From: Mycobacterium sp. ITM-2016-00316
GTDB lineage: Bacteria > Actinomycetota > Actinomycetes > Mycobacteriales > Mycobacteriaceae
Reading direction: 5' to 3'
Length of the DNA stretch: 64,000 nucleotides
Assembly: GCF_002968335.2 (NCBI RefSeq)
Contig: NZ_CP134398.1
Location: forward strand, 5,270,001 to 5,334,000
This document shows, in pieces, positions 15,727 to 24,310 of the stretch (positions are counted from its first letter, which is position 1; each line of letters starts with the position of its first letter). The notes under the pieces are model-generated. The model ran no database searches and was not told the DNA's origin. It worked only from the letters and a program-made list of their open reading frames with translations. Position numbers and translations under genes: made by a program.

Positions 15727-16929
15727 ATGGTGGCATTCGACCCTGCGACCACCCCGACGCAGCGCTGGGCATACCCGTTGGTGTTGGTGCTGAGCGGTGT
15801 CGCCCTGGGCGTCTCCGGGTTGCCCGCCCCGCTGTACGGCATCTATGAGGCGAACTGGCATCTCTCTCCGTTGGCCACGACCATCGTCTTCGCGGTGTAC
15901 GCGCTGGCGGCCCTGGCGGCCGTGTTGGTGTCGGGGAAAATTTCCGATGTCGTCGGCCGGAAACCGGTTCTGATCGGGGCGCTGGCGGCCTTGTTGATCG
16001 GCCTCGGGGTCTTCCTGATCGCCGACAGCATGGCGATGCTGCTGCTGGCCCGCACCATCCACGGCGCGGCGGTCGGCTCCATCGTCGTCGCCGGCGCGGC
16101 GGCACTGCTCGATCTGCGCCCGGACCGCGGGGTGCGCACCGGCCAACTCAGTGGTGTCAGCTTCAACATCGGGATGACGGTCGCCATCATCGGCTCGGCA
16201 CTGCTGGCCCAGTACGCGCCGCATCCGCTGCGCACGCCGTACGCCGTCGTCGCGGTGATCTGCCTGCTGATCAGCGTCGGCCTGCTGGCCCTCAACGAGC
16301 CACACACCGCGCGCACGCCCGGCCCCATTCGGCTGGCCAAACCGGCCGTGCCGGAAGAGATCCGCGCCGATTTCTGGTTCTCGGCACTGGGCGCCATGGC
16401 CTCCTGGTCGGTGCTCGGGGTGCTGCTGTCGCTGTACCCGTCGCTGGCCGCGCAGCAGACCCATATCGACAACCTGGTCTTCGGAGGCGCGGTGGTCGCC
16501 ACCACCGCGTTCGCAGCCGCCATGGCCCAGCTCGGCGCCACCCGGCTGCCCGCCAGATACTCGGCGATCATCGGCGATATCGGGATGGCCGTGTCCCTGC
16601 TGCTGACCATTCCGGTCCTGCTGACCCACCGCTGGGAACTGGTGTTCGTGGCCGCGGTGCTTCTCGGCGCGACGTTCGGACTGGGATTCGGCGGCTCATT
16701 GCGCCACCTGTCCGACGTGGTGCCCCCGACGCGGCGCGGTGAGACGATGTCGGCGTTCTACCTGCTGGCCTACAGCGCCATGGCCGTCCCGACCCTGATC
16801 GCCGGCTGGGCCGCCACCCGGTGGGATCTGGCATCGGTGTTCCCCTGGTTCGCCGGTGCCGTCGCCGCGGCCTGCCTCGGCGCGGCCGCGGCGGGGCTGC
16901 GCAGCACCAGGGCCGCCGGGGGTCTCTAG
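15727..16929 (+). CDS. Major facilitator superfamily efflux transporter
   Basis: This 400-residue protein has 12 predicted membrane helices and the MFS loop signature GKISDVVGRKPVL between helices 2 and 3. The start is fixed by a GGAGGTG site seven bases before the ATG. Its divergence from a small winged-helix repressor, with paired operators between them, is the usual layout for a substrate-induced drug or toxin exporter. The substrate is not evident. Confidence 0.86.
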   Translation: MVAFDPATTPTQRWAYPLVLVLSGVALGVSGLPAPLYGIYEANWHLSPLATTIVFAVYALAALAAVLVSGKISDVVGRKPVLIGALAALLIGLGVFLIADSMAMLLLARTIHGAAVGSIVVAGAAALLDLRPDRGVRTGQLSGVSFNIGMTVAIIGSALLAQYAPHPLRTPYAVVAVICLLISVGLLALNEPHTARTPGPIRLAKPAVPEEIRADFWFSALGAMASWSVLGVLLSLYPSLAAQQTHIDNLVFGGAVVATTAFAAAMAQLGATRLPARYSAIIGDIGMAVSLLLTIPVLLTHRWELVFVAAVLLGATFGLGFGGSLRHLSDVVPPTRRGETMSAFYLLAYSAMAVPTLIAGWAATRWDLASVFPWFAGAVAAACLGAAAAGLRSTRAAGGL

Positions 16930-16939
16930 GCTGACGGGC

Positions 16940-17608
16940 GTGACCGATCACGCGTTCAGCACCGCCGAGCGCCGGGCCGTCTACCGGACCATCGCCGAAC
17001 GCCGCGATATGCGCCGCTTCGTTGCCGGCGCCGCGGTCGACGAAGACATCCTGGCCCGGCTGCTGAACGCCGCACACGCCGCACCGAGTGTCGGTCTGAT
17101 GCAGCCGTGGCACTTCGTCCGGATCACCGATGCCGACCTGCGCCACGCGATGCACGACCTCGTCGATCAGGAACGCAAGCTGACCGCCGAGGCTCTGGGC
17201 CCGCGCGCCGAGGAGTTCCTGGAACTGAAGGTCGAGGGCATCCTGGAATGCGCCGAATTATTGGTGGTCGCGCTGCGTGACGATCGGCAGCGCCATGTCT
17301 TCGGGCGCCGCACGATGCCGCAGATGGATCTGGCCTCGGTCTCGTGCGCGATCCAGAACATGTGGCTGGCCGCTCGCGCGGAAGGTCTCGGCATGGGCTG
17401 GGTGTCGATCTTCGAACCGGCCCGGTTGGCCGAACTGCTGGGCATGCCGCCGGGCGCCGATCCGGTGGCCATCCTCTGCCTGGGTCCGGTCCCGGATTTC
17501 CCGGATCGGCCCGCCCTGGAGATCGACCAGTGGACTGTCGGCCGGCCGCTGTCCGAATTCGTCTCGGAGAACGGCTGGTCCACAGCGTCTTCCAGAGTCG
17601 ACGGCTAG
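16940..17608 (+). CDS. bluB: 5,6-dimethylbenzimidazole synthase BluB
   Basis: Flavin-destroying nitroreductase-fold enzyme of 222 residues that converts FMNH2 to dimethylbenzimidazole, the lower ligand of cobalamin. Family features are the RRDMRRF segment near residue 25, [10 protein letters not shown] near 55, MGWVSIF near 155 and a late CLGPV. The GTG start at 16940 sits ten bases after the MFS stop. It fits with the cobalamin-riboswitch-controlled cobalt transporter later in the window. Its end overlaps the convergent rpsR2 stop by four bases. Confidence 0.88.
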   Translation: MTDHAFSTAERRAVYRTIAERRDMRRFVAGAAVDEDILARLLNAAHAAPSVGLMQPWHFVRITDADLRHAMHDLVDQERKLTAEALGPRAEEFLELKVEGILECAELLVVALRDDRQRHVFGRRTMPQMDLASVSCAIQNMWLAARAEGLGMGWVSIFEPARLAELLGMPPGADPVAILCLGPVPDFPDRPALEIDQWTVGRPLSEFVSENGWSTASSRVDG

Positions 17609-17859
17609 GGCCCGCCGTAGGGCAGCAACGCCATTTCCCTGGCGTTCTTGATCGCGATCGCGACCTGCCGCTGCTGTTGCGGGGTGAGCCCGGTGACCCG
17701 ACGGGACCTGATCTTGCCCCGGTCGGAGATGAACGTTCGCAGAACCGAGATGTCCTTGTAGTTGACCTCGGTGATACCGAGCGCCTTGAGCTTGTTCTGA
17801 CGTGGCCGTTTGATCTCTTCGGGCGCGGGCCTGCGTTTCTTCGGTGCGCGGGGTGCCAT
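17605..17859 (-). CDS. rpsR2: Zinc-independent ribosomal protein bS18 paralog
   Basis: An 84-residue S18 protein (core [32 protein letters not shown]) lacking the cysteines of the zinc-binding form. It is the last gene of the four-gene C-minus ribosomal operon. The ATG at 17859 is chosen over the GTG one codon upstream because it reproduces the TGATG stop-start overlap seen at all junctions of this operon. Such paralogs replace zinc-binding versions under zinc starvation, freeing zinc. Confidence 0.92.
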   Translation of the reverse strand: MAPRAPKKRRPAPEEIKRPRQNKLKALGITEVNYKDISVLRTFISDRGKIRSRRVTGLTPQQQRQVAIAIKNAREMALLPYGGP

Positions 17860-18164
17860 CACCAGCTCGCTTTCCGGATGCCGGGCAGCTCACCGCGGTG
17901 CGCCAGCTCGCGCGTGCGTACCCGCGACAGCCCGAACTTGCGCAGGTGGCCGCGCGGCCTCCCATCGACCGCATCGCGGTTGCGCACCCGGACCGGGCTG
18001 GCATCGCGCGGCATCCGCTGCAGCTCGGCCTGCGCGGCAACGCGTTGCGCCGCATCGGTATCCGGCTTGCGGATCAGTTCTTTCAGTTCGGCACGACGCT
18101 GCGCGTAGCGCGCCACCGTCTCGCGGCGTCGCTCGTTCGCGACGATCTTGGACTTCTTTGCCAT
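17859..18164 (-). CDS. rpsN2: Zinc-independent ribosomal protein uS14 paralog
   Basis: A 101-residue long-form S14 ([13 protein letters not shown] start, [14 protein letters not shown] core) without any CxxC zinc motif; the short zinc-binding form is about 61 residues. It overlaps rpmG2 upstream and rpsR2 downstream through TGATG, indicating coupled translation and likely equal stoichiometry. Confidence 0.93.
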   Translation of the reverse strand: MAKKSKIVANERRRETVARYAQRRAELKELIRKPDTDAAQRVAAQAELQRMPRDASPVRVRNRDAVDGRPRGHLRKFGLSRVRTRELAHRGELPGIRKASW

Positions 18165-18331
18165 CAGCGTTCTTCCTTGAAATCGACGTGCTTGCGCAGC
18201 ACCGGGTCGTATTTCTTCAACACCAACCGGTCCGGATCGTTGCGCCGGTTCTTCCGCGTGACGTACGTATACCCGGTTCCTGCGGTGCTTTTCAGCTTGA
18301 CGATGGGCCGGATGTCGTTGCTCTTGGCCAT
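18164..18331 (-). CDS. rpmG2: Zinc-independent ribosomal protein bL33 paralog
   Basis: A 55-residue protein: starts [15 protein letters not shown], continues with [15 protein letters not shown] and ends HVDFKEER. It has no cysteines, whereas zinc-binding L33 has two CxxC pairs. It is flanked by TGATG overlaps with rpmB2 and rpsN2. Being so short, it is easily missed by automatic length cut-offs. Confidence 0.92.
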   Translation of the reverse strand: MAKSNDIRPIVKLKSTAGTGYTYVTRKNRRNDPDRLVLKKYDPVLRKHVDFKEER

Positions 18332-18567
18332 CAGATCTTCTGCCCTTCCCGGCGCAGCCGCCCCACCACGGCCTCGATCCCGTCGCGGTCGATGACCTTC
18401 ATCCCTTTGGTGCTGACCCGCAGCCGGATACGACGGTCCTCCGAGGGCAGATGGTAGGTCTTGATCTGGATATTGGGATTCCAGCGGCGACGGGTACGAC
18501 GGTTGGAATGCGACACCCGGTTACCGAAACCCGGTGCGCGCCCGGTGACCTGGCAGTGCGCAGACAT
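18331..18567 (-). CDS. rpmB2: Zinc-independent ribosomal protein bL28 paralog
   Basis: A 78-residue L28 starting [16 protein letters not shown] with the [16 protein letters not shown] core; only one cysteine remains, so the four-Cys zinc site is absent. The start at 18567 is set by AGGAG just upstream, in preference to an ATG six codons earlier. It is the first gene of the rpmB2-rpmG2-rpsN2-rpsR2 operon. A Zur-like box lies 30-47 bases upstream. Confidence 0.93.
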   Translation of the reverse strand: MSAHCQVTGRAPGFGNRVSHSNRRTRRRWNPNIQIKTYHLPSEDRRIRLRVSTKGMKVIDRDGIEAVVGRLRREGQKI

Positions 18568-18596
18568 CGACGGCTCCTCATACATGCTCGGTCGTT

Positions 18597-18614
18597 AATG
18601 AAAACGATTTTCGA
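18597..18614. promoter_or_regulatory. Probable Zur box upstream of the rpmB2 operon
   Basis: AATGAAAACGATTTTCGA contains the palindromic core TGAAAACGATTTTCG, the best dyad in the window and a close match to the mycobacterial Zur operator. It lies directly upstream of rpmB2 in the 117-base divergent region. Confidence 0.82.
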
Positions 18615-18653
18615 CAAGCTGACCGCCACACGGTAGCGTACGGAACTGACTTA

Positions 18654-18670
18654 TTGAAAATCGTTACCGA
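18654..18670. promoter_or_regulatory. Second Zur-like box, upstream of mrf
   Basis: TTGAAAATCGTTACCGA is a slightly degenerate copy of the box 40 bases away, placed 14 bases before the mrf ATG. Two boxes in one divergent region suggest each operon has its own operator. Confidence 0.72.
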
Positions 18671-18684
18671 TAGGGTGTGATGAG

Positions 18685-19875
18685 ATGCGGACGCCAGTGA
18701 TACTGGTAGCCGGTCAGGGTGCGGGGACCGACGCCGTGGACGTCCTGCTGCGCGACGAGGGAACCGCGGTGGTCGGCTACTCGGTCGACGGACACGTGGT
18801 GGTCCGGCAGGTCAGCAACATGCGCGACACCAAGTTGGTGATCACCCAGTGGCCGCTGGAGATCACCAACTGCTGTGTCACCTGCACCATCCGCAATGAT
18901 CTGCTGATCCTGCTGCGCCAGCTGCACCGGCGCGACGACGTGCAGCGCATCGTCGTTCAACTGATGAAATGGCTTGACCCGGAGGCGATCTGCGCGGCCA
19001 TCCACGATACCTCCGTGCAACTGGGGCCCGGCTACATCGACGGCCCGGCCGGGCGCGACGTCGAGATCCAGGCCGTCGTGACATGTATCGACACCGGTGT
19101 CTGGCTGAGCCAGGCGCTCGGCGACGACGAGCTCGACGACTCCCGCACCGTGGCGCAGGTGGTGGTCGGGCAGGCGGCCTTCGCCGATGTGCTGGTGCTG
19201 ACCGAAGCCGACCGGGCCACCCTTGCCGTGCTGCGCAGGCTGGCGCCCCGGGCACGGATCACGGTCGGGCTCCAGCACTTCACCACCGCGCTCAAGCACC
19301 TCGACGCCCAGTCGCGTCGGGGCCGCTCCGACGATCCGCACGATTCGCTGCTGGCCGGGCAGCCGCCGCTGCATCCCGACGGCGAGGTGGAACTCTTGGA
19401 GTTCAACGCGCGCAGGCCTTTTCACCCCGAGCGCCTGCACCAGGCCATCGACGCGTTGCTCGACGGGGTGGTGCGGGTACGCGGACGGGCCTGGCTGGCC
19501 AGCCAACCCGACACCGTGGTGTGGATCGAATCCGCCGGCGGCGGACTCGGCGTCGGCGACGCCGGGCGCTGGCTGGCGGGCATGTCGGAGCGCGATCGCG
19601 CCTACGTCGACCCCGAGCGCACGGCCATGGCCTCCTCGCACTGGGACGACCGATTCGGCGACCGGCACATCGCGCTGACCATCCTGGTCTGCGGGGCCAA
19701 CCCGGCCACCATCACGACCGCACTGCACGGCGCACTGCTCACCGATGCCGAACTCGCCAACCCGCAGGGCTGGGCCGGCTTCCCCGACCCGTTCGGGGAG
19801 TGGCACGAAGATCCCTGCTCCGAGCTTGCACACGACCTCACCGATGACCACATCATGCTGAACGGAGAAGAATGA
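18685..19875 (+). CDS. mrf: Mrf-like COG0523 protein (ribosome hibernation factor recruiter) with degenerate P-loop
   Basis: A 396-residue CobW/COG0523 homologue whose N-terminal loop reads [12 protein letters not shown] instead of GxxGxGKT/S, so the Lys and Ser/Thr of Walker A are missing. The metal motif is altered to NCCVTC. The C-terminal CobW domain is present ([18 protein letters not shown]). It sits divergently to the zinc-free ribosomal protein operon and overlaps rpmE2. In M. smegmatis a COG0523 protein called Mrf recruits the hibernation factor Mpy to zinc-free ribosomes. The identification rests on context and these deviations. Confidence 0.8.
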   Translation: MRTPVILVAGQGAGTDAVDVLLRDEGTAVVGYSVDGHVVVRQVSNMRDTKLVITQWPLEITNCCVTCTIRNDLLILLRQLHRRDDVQRIVVQLMKWLDPEAICAAIHDTSVQLGPGYIDGPAGRDVEIQAVVTCIDTGVWLSQALGDDELDDSRTVAQVVVGQAAFADVLVLTEADRATLAVLRRLAPRARITVGLQHFTTALKHLDAQSRRGRSDDPHDSLLAGQPPLHPDGEVELLEFNARRPFHPERLHQAIDALLDGVVRVRGRAWLASQPDTVVWIESAGGGLGVGDAGRWLAGMSERDRAYVDPERTAMASSHWDDRFGDRHIALTILVCGANPATITTALHGALLTDAELANPQGWAGFPDPFGEWHEDPCSELAHDLTDDHIMLNGEE

Positions 19876-20114
19876 AACCCGATATCCACCCCGACTACCA
19901 CCCGGTGGTCTTCCAGGACGCCGGCACCGGCAAGACCTTCCTGATCCGGTCGACGGTCACCAGCGAGCGCACCATCGACTACCAGGGCGCCACCTACCCA
20001 CTGGTCGTCGTCGACGTCACCGCCGACTCACACCCGTTCTGGACCGGAACCAACCGCCACCTCGACACGGCCGGGCAGGTGGAGAAGTTCCGCCGCCGGT
20101 ACGGGACCCGGTAG
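19872..20114 (+). CDS. rpmE2: Zinc-independent ribosomal protein bL31 type B
   Basis: An 80-residue type-B L31 ([16 protein letters not shown] start, [21 protein letters not shown] end) lacking the CxxC found in zinc-binding L31. Its ATG overlaps the mrf stop (ATGA) and AGAAGA precedes it, so it is co-translated with mrf. Together with the opposite operon it completes a five-protein zinc-free ribosomal set. Confidence 0.94.
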   Translation: MKPDIHPDYHPVVFQDAGTGKTFLIRSTVTSERTIDYQGATYPLVVVDVTADSHPFWTGTNRHLDTAGQVEKFRRRYGTR

Positions 20115-20152
20115 CGCAGGGTTCCTCCAGCTTCGGGCAATAGGCTCTGCGC

Positions 20153-21067
20153 ATGCGCCTGAAAGCCGGCCGGCCCGATATCGACGATTACGCCCGGTAC
20201 TTCGACCTGCCGCCGGCCGGCGCGGCCGCAGCACCGACGGTGACCTGGGCCGGTGTCACCACGCTGCTGATCTCCGATGGCACATCGGCGATCTTGACCG
20301 ACGGCTTCTTCAGCAGGCCGTCGCTGCTGCAGGTCGGGCTGGGCCGGATCGCTCCCTCGCAGCCCCGCATCGACGGTTGCCTGGGCCGGCTCGGGGTACG
20401 CAGCCTCGATGCGGTGGTCCCGGTGCACACCCACTTCGACCATGCCATGGACTCGGCGGTGGTCGCGCAGCGCACCGGCGCCACACTGGTCGGCGGTCAC
20501 TCGGCGGCGCACATCGGGCACCGGTTGCCCGCCGACCGCGTCGTGGTGGCCTCCCCCGGTGAATCGATGCCCCTGGGCAACTTCGAGGTCACGCTGATCG
20601 TCGGCGACCACTGCCCGCCGGACCGCTTTCCCGGCGTGATCGACGCGCCGGTCGACCCGCCCGTGCGGGCCTCGGTGTACCGGTGCGGGGAGGCCTGGTC
20701 GACGATGGTGGCGCACCGGCCCAGCGGGCGCCGGATGCTGGTCGTCGGCAGCGCCGGCTTCGTGCCGGGCGCGCTGGCCGGTCAGCGCGCCGAGGTGATC
20801 TATCTGGGCATCGGCCAGCTCGGTCTGCAGCCTGAAACCTACCTGCGCGACTACTGGGCCGAGACCGTCCGCACCGTCGGCGCGCGCCGCGTGGTGCTGA
20901 TCCACTGGGATGACTTCTTCCGGCCCCTGGACCGCCCGCTGCGGGCGTTGCCGTACGCCGGTGACGATCTGGACGTGTCGATGCGGACCCTGACCGCGCT
21001 GGCCGCGCAGGACGGTGTGGATCTACACCTGCCGACGCTGTGGCAGCCGACAGATCCGTGGCGCTGA
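20153..21067 (+). CDS. MBL-fold metallohydrolase
   Basis: A 304-residue cytoplasmic protein with the metallo-beta-lactamase motif HTHFDH (around residue 92), a second conserved histidine in VGDHCPP and a late HWDDFFRP. This is the usual dinuclear metal site of lipid or nucleotide hydrolases in the superfamily. The substrate is unknown; the UlaG/NAPE-PLD-like branch is likeliest from the late His-Trp-Asp. It overlaps the following carrier gene, so the two are probably co-expressed. Confidence 0.8.
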   Translation: MRLKAGRPDIDDYARYFDLPPAGAAAAPTVTWAGVTTLLISDGTSAILTDGFFSRPSLLQVGLGRIAPSQPRIDGCLGRLGVRSLDAVVPVHTHFDHAMDSAVVAQRTGATLVGGHSAAHIGHRLPADRVVVASPGESMPLGNFEVTLIVGDHCPPDRFPGVIDAPVDPPVRASVYRCGEAWSTMVAHRPSGRRMLVVGSAGFVPGALAGQRAEVIYLGIGQLGLQPETYLRDYWAETVRTVGARRVVLIHWDDFFRPLDRPLRALPYAGDDLDVSMRTLTALAAQDGVDLHLPTLWQPTDPWR

Positions 21068-22290
21068 TCGTCTCCGTCGCCGCGCTCGCCGCGGTGCTCG
21101 GAGTCGCGCTGCTGCGCCCTCGCTTCCAGGCCGTGGTCGCGGTGGCCGCGGCGGCCACGGTGATCGCAACCGGCGCGGTGCCCTGGGATGCGGCCGTCGC
21201 CGAGGTGTCCGAGCTGGCGCCGGTGGTCGGATTCCTGGCCGCCATCTTGGTCCTGGCGCGGCTGTGCGACGACCTCGGGCTATTCCACGCGGCGGGCGTG
21301 CTGATGGCGCGGGTCACCTCCAGCGGCCAAAATCGCTTGCTCGTCTCGGTATTCGCCATCTCGGCGGCCGTCACTGCGGTGCTCAGCCTGGATGCCACCG
21401 TGGTGCTGCTGACACCGGTGGTGCTCGCCACCGCGCGCGCCCTGTCCGTGCCGGCCCGTCCGCACGCCTATGCCACAGCGCACCTGTCCAACACCGCGTC
21501 ACTGCTGCTGCCGGTGTCGAACCTGACCAACCTGCTGGCGTTCAGCGCGGCCGGACTGACATTCCTGCATTTCGCCGCCACCATGGCGCTGCCCTGGCTG
21601 GCCGCGATCCTGGTCGAGTTCGTGTTGCTGCGATGGATCTTCGCGAAAGACCTGTCCGTCCAGCCACACCACACCACACCGGATGAGCCCCTGCGGGTGC
21701 CGGTCTTCGCGCTGACGGTCGTGTTCGCGACCCTCGCCGGATTCGCCGTCACCTCACTGCTCGGCCTGTCACCCGCCTGGGCCGCGCTGGCCGGTGCGCT
21801 CGTACTCGGCGTGCGCAGCCTGGCCCAGAAGCGCAGCACAATGTCCGGGATCTTTGCCGCACTGGATCTTCCGTTCCTGGCATTCGTGCTGTGCCTCGGG
21901 GTCGTGGTCGCCGCCGTCATGAACAACGGTCTCGAGCCCGCGATGGCCCGCCTCGTCCCCGACGGCCAGGGCCTGCCGGCACTGTTGGGGATCGCCGCGG
22001 TGGCGGCACTGCTGTCGAACGTCGTCAACAATCTGCCCGCGGTGCTGGTGATGCTGCCGCTGGTGACGCCGGTGGGACCGGCAGCGGTGCTGGCCGTGCT
22101 GATCGGGGTCAATATCGGGCCCAACCTGACCTACCCCGGCTCACTGGCAAACCTGCTGTGGCGCGGGATCGTTCACCGTGACGGGATGCGGGCACGGTTC
22201 ACCGAGTTCAGCAGGGTCGGGCTGTGCACCACCCCGCTGACGCTGATCGCCGCGGTGGTGTGCCTGTGGGCCGTCACCCGGGCAGGTTAG
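21040..22290 (+). CDS. ArsB/NhaD-type (SLC13) membrane carrier
   Basis: Membrane protein of 416 residues with about 11 helices and the ion-transporter superfamily features LDATVVLLTPV (~residue 115) and NVVNNLPAVLVML (~residue 330), the paired half-site motifs of arsenite/sodium carriers. The start is GTG 21040, which overlaps the hydrolase gene by 28 bases; GTG 21058 is an equally good alternative. No arsenate reductase gene accompanies it, so arsenite export is only one possibility. Confidence 0.8.
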   Translation: MAADRSVALIVSVAALAAVLGVALLRPRFQAVVAVAAAATVIATGAVPWDAAVAEVSELAPVVGFLAAILVLARLCDDLGLFHAAGVLMARVTSSGQNRLLVSVFAISAAVTAVLSLDATVVLLTPVVLATARALSVPARPHAYATAHLSNTASLLLPVSNLTNLLAFSAAGLTFLHFAATMALPWLAAILVEFVLLRWIFAKDLSVQPHHTTPDEPLRVPVFALTVVFATLAGFAVTSLLGLSPAWAALAGALVLGVRSLAQKRSTMSGIFAALDLPFLAFVLCLGVVVAAVMNNGLEPAMARLVPDGQGLPALLGIAAVAALLSNVVNNLPAVLVMLPLVTPVGPAAVLAVLIGVNIGPNLTYPGSLANLLWRGIVHRDGMRARFTEFSRVGLCTTPLTLIAAVVCLWAVTRAG

Positions 22291-22291
22291 T

Positions 22292-22633
22292 TCAGGACTG
22301 CAGGCGGGCGCGGACGGTGGCGAGCCGCGCTTCGAGCTCGGACTCGGTGATGACACCCCGCACGAGCAGCGAATGGGCCAAGGCCATCAACTGGTTCTCG
22401 GGATAGGGCAGGGCCGCGTACAGGGTCGCCGCGAGCGCGTCCTCCTCATCGCGGCGTTCCTTGAAGCTCGGCACATCGGCGCTGCACGAAGCCGCGTCGA
22501 GGGCATCACACAGGCCGTCGAGGCTGGTCTTCCAGGGCGGGACAGGATTGTCGACGCCGTACTTGGCGGCCATCCGCGGCCACACCTGATCGCGTTCGAC
22601 GATCTGCTGCAGCGGCGCGATCGGGGTGTTCAC
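22292..22633 (-). CDS. Nitrile hydratase accessory/activator protein
   Basis: A 113-residue protein related to the N-terminal domain of nitrile hydratase beta subunits (PPWKTSLDGLCDAL, ENQLMALAHSLL). Such small proteins act as metallochaperones that load cobalt into the alpha subunit. The GTG start overlaps the alpha-subunit stop (GTGA). It is the last gene of the three-gene operon beta-alpha-accessory. Confidence 0.78.
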   Translation of the reverse strand: MNTPIAPLQQIVERDQVWPRMAAKYGVDNPVPPWKTSLDGLCDALDAASCSADVPSFKERRDEEDALAATLYAALPYPENQLMALAHSLLVRGVITESELEARLATVRARLQS

Positions 22634-23358
22634 GGCCGCTCCGGGATCGGGTGCACGGCGGCACGGGTGTCGGTGATGACGTTGGTGGTGACGCCCGGCT
22701 TCGGTAGCGCCACCCCGATCAGGGAATCACGGGTCACGATCTCGGCCAGTTGGTCCTCGGTCCAGTCCTCGGTGCCCTCCGGACGCATCGGCATGACCAT
22801 GAAGCGGTGCTTCTGGTTCGAGTCCTGCACCCGCACCTCGATGTCGTCGGACAGGTACAGCCCGAACTCGGCAAGCACCTGCCTGGGCCAACGAACCAGT
22901 CGCCGACGGTAATTCGGCGTGCGATACCACTCCGGCGAGTTGCCGAGGATGGGTCTCGGATAGCACGAGCACAGCGCGCAGACGATGACGTTGTGCAGGT
23001 TCGGGGTGTCCTCCAGGATCTGGAAGGCGGTGAAGTCGCTGGGTGTGCCGAAGCCGGTGGGTTCCATCCAATCGACACCGACCTCTTTACTGGCCGACAT
23101 CGGCTCGGCCAGTGCGAGTGCCTTGAACTCGGGATCCAGCCAGGCACGCGCTACGAGATGCGCGGCCGGTGCCGGCCCGATCTGCTCGGCGAACTCGGTG
23201 AAATGGCGGTGTTCGGCCGCGGTGAAGATGCCCTTCTCGATGCACAGCTCGCGCAGTGCGACTTCCAGCACTTCGAAATCGGTGATCTCGTCGACCATCG
23301 GCGCCACCGTGCGCTCATGGTCGTGGTCATGGTCGTGATGTGCACCGTGCTCGGTCAT
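22630..23358 (-). CDS. Cobalt-type nitrile hydratase alpha / thiocyanate hydrolase gamma subunit
   Basis: Catalytic subunit of 242 residues with the metal-claw motif VCALCSCYPRP, whose cysteines and backbone amides hold Co(III) or Fe(III). The Tyr after CSC points to the cobalt type. Ala replaces the Thr usual in CTLCSC. The length and the Arg after CYP are close to thiocyanate hydrolase gamma subunits. A His-rich N-terminus (HGAHHDHDHDH, residues 4-14) is unusual and may bind cobalt. The start at 23358 is 22 bases after the beta gene. Confidence 0.85.
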   Translation of the reverse strand: MTEHGAHHDHDHDHERTVAPMVDEITDFEVLEVALRELCIEKGIFTAAEHRHFTEFAEQIGPAPAAHLVARAWLDPEFKALALAEPMSASKEVGVDWMEPTGFGTPSDFTAFQILEDTPNLHNVIVCALCSCYPRPILGNSPEWYRTPNYRRRLVRWPRQVLAEFGLYLSDDIEVRVQDSNQKHRFMVMPMRPEGTEDWTEDQLAEIVTRDSLIGVALPKPGVTTNVITDTRAAVHPIPERP

Positions 23359-23380
23359 GCAAAAACCCTTCTGCCAGAAA

Positions 23381-24223
23381 TCAACTGGCGGGCCTGAGCC
23401 AATGTTCGGGGATCTCGGTCTGGAGCGTGTCGGTGGCGGTACCGGTATAGCCGTGCCACAGCTGGGACATGTTGAAACGCACCACATAGAACCATTCCGG
23501 CGGTGCGTCTGGGCGATCCCAGGTCTCGTCCTCGGCGGCCGGGCTCTCATAGGCCACCGCCGCGATCTCGCCGGAGGCGCCGCGGACGTATTCCGGTGTG
23601 CGGGTGTAGAACAGCACCGGTAGCTCGTCGCGGACCACCACCCGGTCACCGACTCCGAACGCGGGGGTCCCGGCCAGTCCGGCGTAGACCTGCGGGTCAC
23701 CCTTACCGACCGCGTGCAGGTGGTGGCTGTTGCGCTTGACCACGGACCCGTCACCTTCGAACCTCGGCTGAGCCTCGACGGCGCGGCCGTTGAGACCACC
23801 TGCGTAGCGGGCCTTGACCTCGGCCATCCGCTCGGTGAGTTCGGTGAGGCCGATGTGGTGCTTCTCCACCAGGATCCGCGCCACCGACAACAGCCAGCGC
23901 CCGTAGTACGGAAGTCCCAGATATTCGGCGCGCCCGACGTCGACATTGCCGATCCGGCGCCGCTCCTCGGACAGCCAGATACCGCGCCAGGCCAGCACCT
24001 CGCAGATCACGTAGGTGAGTTCCTCCCACGCCTCGTACTGCTTGTTCTCGTACTTCATCGGGGCGTCCGGTTCACCACCCACATCGTGGACCGGCTTGAG
24101 ATAGGCGGCGATGTGCTCGTGGTCGAGCAGATCAGGTGTGGGAGCGTCCGGCAGTTCGGGATAGGACGACCTGAGCCGGGCGACGAGTTCCAGCTGGGTG
24201 GCGCGCTGCGCGGGAGTACTCAT
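23381..24223 (-). CDS. Nitrile hydratase / thiocyanate hydrolase beta subunit
   Basis: A 280-residue protein with an N-terminal alpha-helical half (HDVGGEPDAPM, YENKQYEAWEELTYV) and a C-terminal SH3-like barrel (FGVGDRVVVRDELP, WFYVVRFNMSQLW). It is thus a single chain covering what thiocyanate hydrolases split into beta and alpha subunits. It pairs with the metal-binding subunit downstream. The start at 24223 (MSTPAQRATQ) has AGGACG upstream; the frame stays open to 24292 but without a better site. Confidence 0.83.
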   Translation of the reverse strand: MSTPAQRATQLELVARLRSSYPELPDAPTPDLLDHEHIAAYLKPVHDVGGEPDAPMKYENKQYEAWEELTYVICEVLAWRGIWLSEERRRIGNVDVGRAEYLGLPYYGRWLLSVARILVEKHHIGLTELTERMAEVKARYAGGLNGRAVEAQPRFEGDGSVVKRNSHHLHAVGKGDPQVYAGLAGTPAFGVGDRVVVRDELPVLFYTRTPEYVRGASGEIAAVAYESPAAEDETWDRPDAPPEWFYVVRFNMSQLWHGYTGTATDTLQTEIPEHWLRPAS

Positions 24224-24310
24224 GGGACGTCCTCGGGCTCCACTGGGATGGGCCCATCGACCATAACCCGCACGTGGAGGCGGCGCCCCCAAAACCGGCG
24301 AAGGAGTTTG

